Assembly: GCA_021772215.1 (NCBI GenBank)
Contig: JAJFMK010000220.1
Span: 1-8,826 of the forward strand
Direction of reading: 5' to 3'
DNA: 8,826 nt
Source: Chlamydiota bacterium
GTDB lineage: Bacteria > Chlamydiota > Chlamydiia > Chlamydiales > JAJFMK01
The position numbers and the translations under genes are program-made. Positions 7,384 to 8,826 of this stretch are shown in pieces. Position 1 is the stretch's first letter; each line of letters begins with the position of its first letter. Under the pieces are notes generated by a model, which ran no database searches, was not told where the DNA came from, and saw nothing but the letters and a program-made list of their open reading frames with translations.

Positions 7384-8826
7384 GAAGGCACCCCAAAGAC
7401 TTGGCTGCTCTGGATGCTTCTTTCTCTGGGTAAGCATTGCCTCTCTCAAAGCTTCAGCTTTTGTCATCTCTCTATTAAGAAGGTTGTGGTAGAAATCTCT
7501 CATGAGGTCTACCGTAACCTCGTCCTGAATACTCCAGTGGGTTGCGACCACAGAGGGGACGCCAGCCCCTAAGCAGGCTCGGGAGATGCCAATGACGCCC
7601 TCATGCCTTTGCGCCCCCTTTCCCGTTTGACAGGCACTTAAAACAACAAGATCAGCCTTCAAATTGAATTTTTGGATCTCGTCCGCATGGAGCATCTCCA
7701 TTTCACCGTTTCCGTTAGTGAGGCAGAGCCCTCCCTCAAAAACCGAATCTTTATCAAATCGAGCATCTGCTGAACCGTGACAGGCAAAATGAAGGATAGA
7801 GGCATCGGAAGCCGTCTGTTTTATGGCTTCGGCAGTAGCTCCATCTTCGCTTAAAAATTTTGAACTTGCCATTTCTCTGGCTAGAATTCGTCCCTCTCTT
7901 TTTGCCCCAGGCAGCCTTTTTTCTTCTACGGCAGGGTCAGCCACAATCAGTGCTGATCCATTTTTCAGAGGTTTTTTCTCATGAAGAAGATCAAAGATTC
8001 GAAGAGAGGGCGTCATAGAAATAGTGTATTTATCGATGAGGTATTCTCTTCCATTTCCATTAGGACCATTTCTATAAAGGGCCGCAAAGGGAACATCTCG
8101 CATTGTTGCATCGGTGATAATGATTAACTTCTCACCATCTAACATCCCTTCTATCGGAGAAATTAATGCTTTATAAAGCTCCTCTAAACCTCCTGAAAGG
8201 TGTGCACTTCGATCTAAGCTCTCCTCTTTTTCTAGAGTCTGGTCAGATAACCCTTCCAAGGTGATAGTACGAACAGGAAGATAATCGCCCATCAATGACC
8301 GACGCGATTCCTTTTCTTCAAGCGGTGTAGGCGCTTTGCTTTGAAAACCCTTGGAAAGCACTATTTTCTTACTTTGGATTCCATCTTCCTTAACGACCCA
8401 AGCATGGAGATCGTTATCAAAAGATCTAGAAAAATAGATAAAGGAGGCTTTTTCTCTTTTGGCGATCTCTTGCATTTTCTCAAGATTAATATTCGCCCTC
8501 TGTTCACACCCTTCCTTAGAAAGCCCTAGTCGCTCGCTGTATAGGTCAAAAAGAGCACGAGCGCGCCCCTTTTCGCAAATTTCAAGGGCTTTGCCTTCTT
8601 TACCAGTAATGAAGTAATTTCTCTCTAATGCATGATAAGTTTTTGACTGCTCTTCAAAGATGGAAATTTTCCACGCATCATGCCCCAAACTCGCCTGTAT
8701 GTCAGAATAAATTGCAATAGCTTGAATAAATGCATCTTCAGAGTTTGGGTACTCCAGAAACATAAAAAAAGAGTGTCCAAGGTTATGGTTTCCATCTCCC
8801 TCCCCCGCTTTGTCCCCGATCTCTTT
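7366..8826 (-). CDS. TPR-CHAT protein D, C-terminal part (runs off right edge)
   Basis: The frame is open from the right edge to TAG at 7366-7368, giving 486 visible residues. The ATG at 8761-8763 is internal: upstream of it the frame continues with the end of a canonical TPR (KEIGDKAGEG) and the family's NHNLG motif. Visible order: end of a TPR (1-10), a degenerate last repeat (from 11), a helical linker with DAWKIS and ALEICEKGRARALF, and a CHAT domain (about 210-486). The predicted dyad is visible residues H350 (HFACHG) and C399 (SACQTG), spaced 49 as in B and C, with the same 87 residues after the Cys. It has drifted furthest of the three CHAT domains: 6 of the 43 residues identical between B and C around the Cys differ here. 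As the most upstream gene seen it may be near the operon's start, but its promoter is outside the window. Confidence 0.93.
   Translation of the reverse strand, partial: KEIGDKAGEGDGNHNLGHSFFMFLEYPNSEDAFIQAIAIYSDIQASLGHDAWKISIFEEQSKTYHALERNYFITGKEGKALEICEKGRARALFDLYSERLGLSKEGCEQRANINLEKMQEIAKREKASFIYFSRSFDNDLHAWVVKEDGIQSKKIVLSKGFQSKAPTPLEEKESRRSLMGDYLPVRTITLEGLSDQTLEKEESLDRSAHLSGGLEELYKALISPIEGMLDGEKLIIITDATMRDVPFAALYRNGPNGNGREYLIDKYTISMTPSLRIFDLLHEKKPLKNGSALIVADPAVEEKRLPGAKREGRILAREMASSKFLSEDGATAEAIKQTASDASILHFACHGSADARFDKDSVFEGGLCLTNGNGEMEMLHADEIQKFNLKADLVVLSACQTGKGAQRHEGVIGISRACLGAGVPSVVATHWSIQDEVTVDLMRDFYHNLLNREMTKAEALREAMLTQRKKHPEQPSLWGAFFLVGK

Larger units (their letters stand above)
1..8826 (-). 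repeat. Tandem array of four TPR-CHAT paralogs in one apparent operon
   Basis: Four genes of the same architecture lie in the same direction with 10, 10 and 11 bases between stop and start. The complete units are 3219 and 3315 bases from start to stop. The same C-terminus, stop and ribosome site recur at each boundary, as expected if whole genes were duplicated in tandem. The array is open at both window edges, so its full size is unknown. There is no gene-free stretch of any length. Confidence 0.85.

Noticed and set aside
7355..7396. ATG start of C at 7396
   Set aside because: It would overlap D by 31 bases and add 14 residues unlike the paralogs. GTG at 7354 has a full AGGAGG.
1..8826. A CRISPR type III-E or gasdermin-type system built around the CHAT proteins
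   Set aside because: No Cas gene, CRISPR array, gasdermin-like small gene or other partner is present in the window. The link rests only on the shared CHAT fold.

Overview
The window is filled by one kind of gene. Four large paralogous genes lie head to tail on the minus strand. Each encodes (or, for the two edge genes, visibly begins or ends as) a protein with a conserved ~90-residue N-terminal segment, a long run of 40-residue LGN-type tetratricopeptide repeats (TPR), a helical linker, and a C-terminal CHAT domain (caspase-like cysteine peptidase, separase/caspase clan). In transcription order they are D (5' part outside the window, 7366-8826), C (complete, 4040-7354, 1104 aa), B (complete, 811-4029, 1072 aa) and A (3' part outside the window, 1-800). 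The plus strand holds no convincing gene.

The layout is very tight. Only 10 or 11 bases separate each stop codon from the next start, and the TAG stop is part of the next gene's Shine-Dalgarno sequence (TAGGAG). A 21-base block covering the last codons, the stop and the ribosome site is identical at all three junctions, although the coding sequence just upstream has drifted freely at synonymous positions. No promoter, terminator, RNA gene, transposase, CRISPR array or attachment site is visible. The promoter must lie beyond the right edge and the end of the operon beyond the left edge.

The three visible CHAT domains (B, C, D) all keep the His...Cys dyad in the HFACHG and SACQTG motifs, exactly 49 residues apart, so they are predicted to be active peptidases. 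The TPR arrays vary in sequence and number (10 full repeats in B, 11 in C). A plausible reading is a set of sensor-protease paralogs with a constant effector and diversified recognition arms, co-expressed from one operon. TPR-CHAT proteins are known as parts of prokaryotic conflict systems (for example Csx29 of type III-E CRISPR), but nothing in this window shows the target, trigger or partner, so the role is inference.

Organism: bacterial, moderately AT-rich by eye, with clear Shine-Dalgarno sites. Expanded TPR families of this kind occur in environmental Chlamydiae, Cyanobacteria and other groups with large signalling repertoires. The window has no taxonomic marker; an amoeba-associated chlamydia-like bacterium is only a guess.
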